This document shows, in pieces, positions 5,528 to 6,362 of a stretch of 6,362 nt of DNA. The DNA lies in the NCBI GenBank assembly GCA_030637365.1, contig DAOWGR010000064.1:1-6362 (forward strand), read 5' to 3'. How positions within the stretch are numbered: the stretch's first letter is position 1; each line of letters begins with the position of its first letter. The notes beneath the pieces were generated by a model. It was not told the DNA's origin. It searched no databases and saw only the letters and a list, made by a program, of their open reading frames with translations. The stretch comes from Elusimicrobiota bacterium (lineage in GTDB: Bacteria > Elusimicrobiota > Elusimicrobia > Elusimicrobiales > UBA9959). Both the position numbers and the translations under genes were made by a program.

Positions 5528-6118
5528 TTATTTCATTTTTATCATTCCTCTTTTCTTTGCTTCAGCGTCATCAAAAGGCAGAATTGTCTTATTGTTATAT
5601 TTTGCTTCGTTTAGGACAGCTCTGCTCAGGTCAGCTCCGCTCAGGTCAGCCCATCTCAGGTAGGCTCCGCTCAGGTCAGCTCCGCTCAGGTCAGCGTCGT
5701 TCAGATTAGCGTCGCTCAGGCTGGCATATTTCAAGTTAGCCTCTTTTAAGTTAGCGTCGCTCAGTATAGTCCATCTCAGGTCAGCTCCTCTCAGGTAAGT
5801 TTTACTCAGATCGGTTCCTCTCAAGTCAGCCCCGCTTAGGTTAGCCCCTCTCAGATAAGCTCCGCTTAAGTCTGTTCCGTTTAAGTTCGCGCATTCACCT
5901 TTTTGGGGATATTCCATTAATTCATTAATAGTGATTTCATTGTATCCCTTTATTCCGGACTTATTTTTACAGACAAAACTACCATTATCATCCCGTTGCA
6001 GGAAGAATTCCGGGGTGTAACTCCATGATTTTTCCTTTGTTTCAATGCTGTTTATCCCGTTTGCAAATACCGTTCCGCTTAAGCTTATCGCTATTGCGAA
6101 TATTATTGCTTTTTTCAT
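5528..6118 (-). CDS. exported pentapeptide-repeat protein
   Basis: The protein has 196 residues. MKKAIIFAIAISLSGTVFA (1-19) is a clear Sec signal peptide with a V-F-A cleavage site before NG, so the mature protein should be periplasmic or secreted. Residues 20-76 are a non-repeat region with two cysteines (C50, C76). From 77 to about 171 run nineteen consecutive A(D/N)LXX pentapeptides (for example ANLNG TDLSG AYLRG, ADLSG ADLSG AYLRW), enough for nearly five coils of the right-handed square beta-helix formed by this family. A degenerate AKYNN and a TILPFDDAEAKKRGM tail cap it, as is common in the family. The start is supported by GGAGG (6127-6131) eight bases upstream. Cytoplasmic pentapeptide proteins of the Qnr/MfpA type mimic DNA and bind gyrase; an exported one would not, so its role is unknown. 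It is a single gene convergent with the transporter, with its own terminator. Confidence 0.9.
   Translation of the reverse strand: MKKAIIFAIAISLSGTVFANGINSIETKEKSWSYTPEFFLQRDDNGSFVCKNKSGIKGYNEITINELMEYPQKGECANLNGTDLSGAYLRGANLSGADLRGTDLSKTYLRGADLRWTILSDANLKEANLKYASLSDANLNDADLSGADLSGAYLRWADLSGADLSRAVLNEAKYNNKTILPFDDAEAKKRGMIKMK
5606..5890 (-). repeat. 15-bp coding repeat of the pentapeptide helix, with a 27-bp exact duplication
   Basis: The beta-helix is written as a 15-bp DNA repeat (plus-strand consensus near CTCAGGTCAGCTCCG). A 27-bp stretch is identical at 5624-5650 and 5669-5695, 45 bp (three pentapeptides) apart. It encodes ADLSGADLS both times. Identity extending over third codon positions points to recent duplication or conversion inside the gene. 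Confidence 0.85.
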
Positions 6119-6126
6119 TTAAATTG

Positions 6127-6131
6127 CCTCC
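6127..6131 (-). promoter_or_regulatory. ribosome binding site GGAGG for the pentapeptide-repeat gene
   Basis: The plus strand reads CCTCC, hence GGAGG on the minus strand, eight bases before the ATG at 6116-6118. It is ideal in sequence and spacing and confirms the start. Confidence 0.85.
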
Positions 6132-6149
6132 GTATATGATTTATTCTTC

Positions 6150-6166
6150 ACTTCTCTGTTAGAAGT
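6150..6166. promoter_or_regulatory. small inverted repeat upstream of the pentapeptide-repeat gene
   Basis: ACTTCT (6150-6155) and AGAAGT (6161-6166) flank CTGTT, 32 bp upstream of the start codon. It could be an operator or leader hairpin. I could not find a convincing -35/-10 pair around it on the minus strand, so its role is open. Confidence 0.25.
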
Positions 6167-6362
6167 TTAACACAATTTAGTATTCCCTTATTAGAGCCTA
6201 AAGTCCTTTGATTTTATGGAAATGGGCCTATGTGAAAATAGGTCAGTTGGTTCAAGTAATGCCAGAGGTCATGGAAGGGGAGCGAAAAGGACGCGGAGGT
6301 TTTGCGTACTTTTCGTATTAAAATTTGAATCCGGCGGATATTCTGTGAACATTTCCGAGTTC
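6167..6362. other. stretch at the right edge without a supportable gene
   Basis: Short open frames exist on both strands. One on the plus strand runs from ATG 6216 to the window edge (49 codons), and two minus-strand frames enter from the edge, ending near 6269 and 6223. None has a Shine-Dalgarno site or a recognised motif, and they overlap one another. A small hairpin, GGCCTAT (6225-6231) with ATAGGTC (6238-6244), has one wobble pair. The segment AGGACGCGGAGGTTTTGCGT onward has the look of a dispersed intergenic repeat, but I have no second copy in the window to prove it. Confidence 0.4.

Noticed and set aside
5528..6118. Qnr-like fluoroquinolone-resistance protein
   Set aside because: It shares only the pentapeptide fold. 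The signal peptide, the short helix and the absence of Qnr-type loops argue against a gyrase-protecting role.
6216..6362. Plus-strand open frame from ATG to the window edge as a partial gene
   Set aside because: No ribosome binding site, no recognisable domain in 49 codons, and competing open frames on the other strand.

Overview
The window reads as chromosomal DNA from a Gram-negative, AT-rich bacterium. The outer-membrane receptor at the left edge requires an outer membrane, and the plain Shine-Dalgarno sites (GGAGG, AAGGAG) are bacterial. Intergenic DNA is crowded with nested palindromes, low-complexity T/G-rich tracts and heptanucleotide tandem repeats. With the gene content (TonB-dependent receptor, peptidases, a nucleotide-carrier-like protein), this resembles uncultured lineages such as Omnitrophota or Elusimicrobiota. 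That placement is a guess from style and not a proof.

Layout: (1) 1-539, + strand, is the C-terminal end of a TonB-dependent receptor. (2) 540-1338 is about 800 bp without an intact gene. It holds a composite palindromic element, a T/G-rich repeat tract ending in a GC-rich hairpin, and a decayed gene whose last part looks like the first residues of a nucleotidyltransferase. (3) 1339-3902, + strand, is a two-gene operon with a 23-bp gap: a membrane-anchored subtilisin-fold (S8) protein with a degenerate active site, then an M29-type metallo-aminopeptidase. It ends in an inverted repeat. (4) 3924-4115 holds two different 7-bp tandem repeat arrays with a bulged hairpin between them. (5) 4123-5370, + strand, is a multi-pass membrane protein of the ATP/ADP-translocase (NTT/Npt) type. 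(6) A strong intrinsic terminator separates it from a convergent minus-strand gene, 5528-6118, for an exported pentapeptide-repeat protein. (7) 6132-6362 is upstream of that gene and contains no gene I can support.

The only pair with clear shared context is S8 plus M29. An envelope protease-like protein and a cytoplasmic aminopeptidase in one operon could both act on peptides, but the sequence does not show that they act in one pathway. I see no CRISPR array, tRNA, rRNA, intact transposase or recognisable defence system. The items most worth a second look are the degenerate S8 protein, the paired heptamer arrays (one of which sets a trap for start-site calling), the nucleotidyltransferase remnant and the signal-peptide-bearing pentapeptide protein with recent internal repeat growth.
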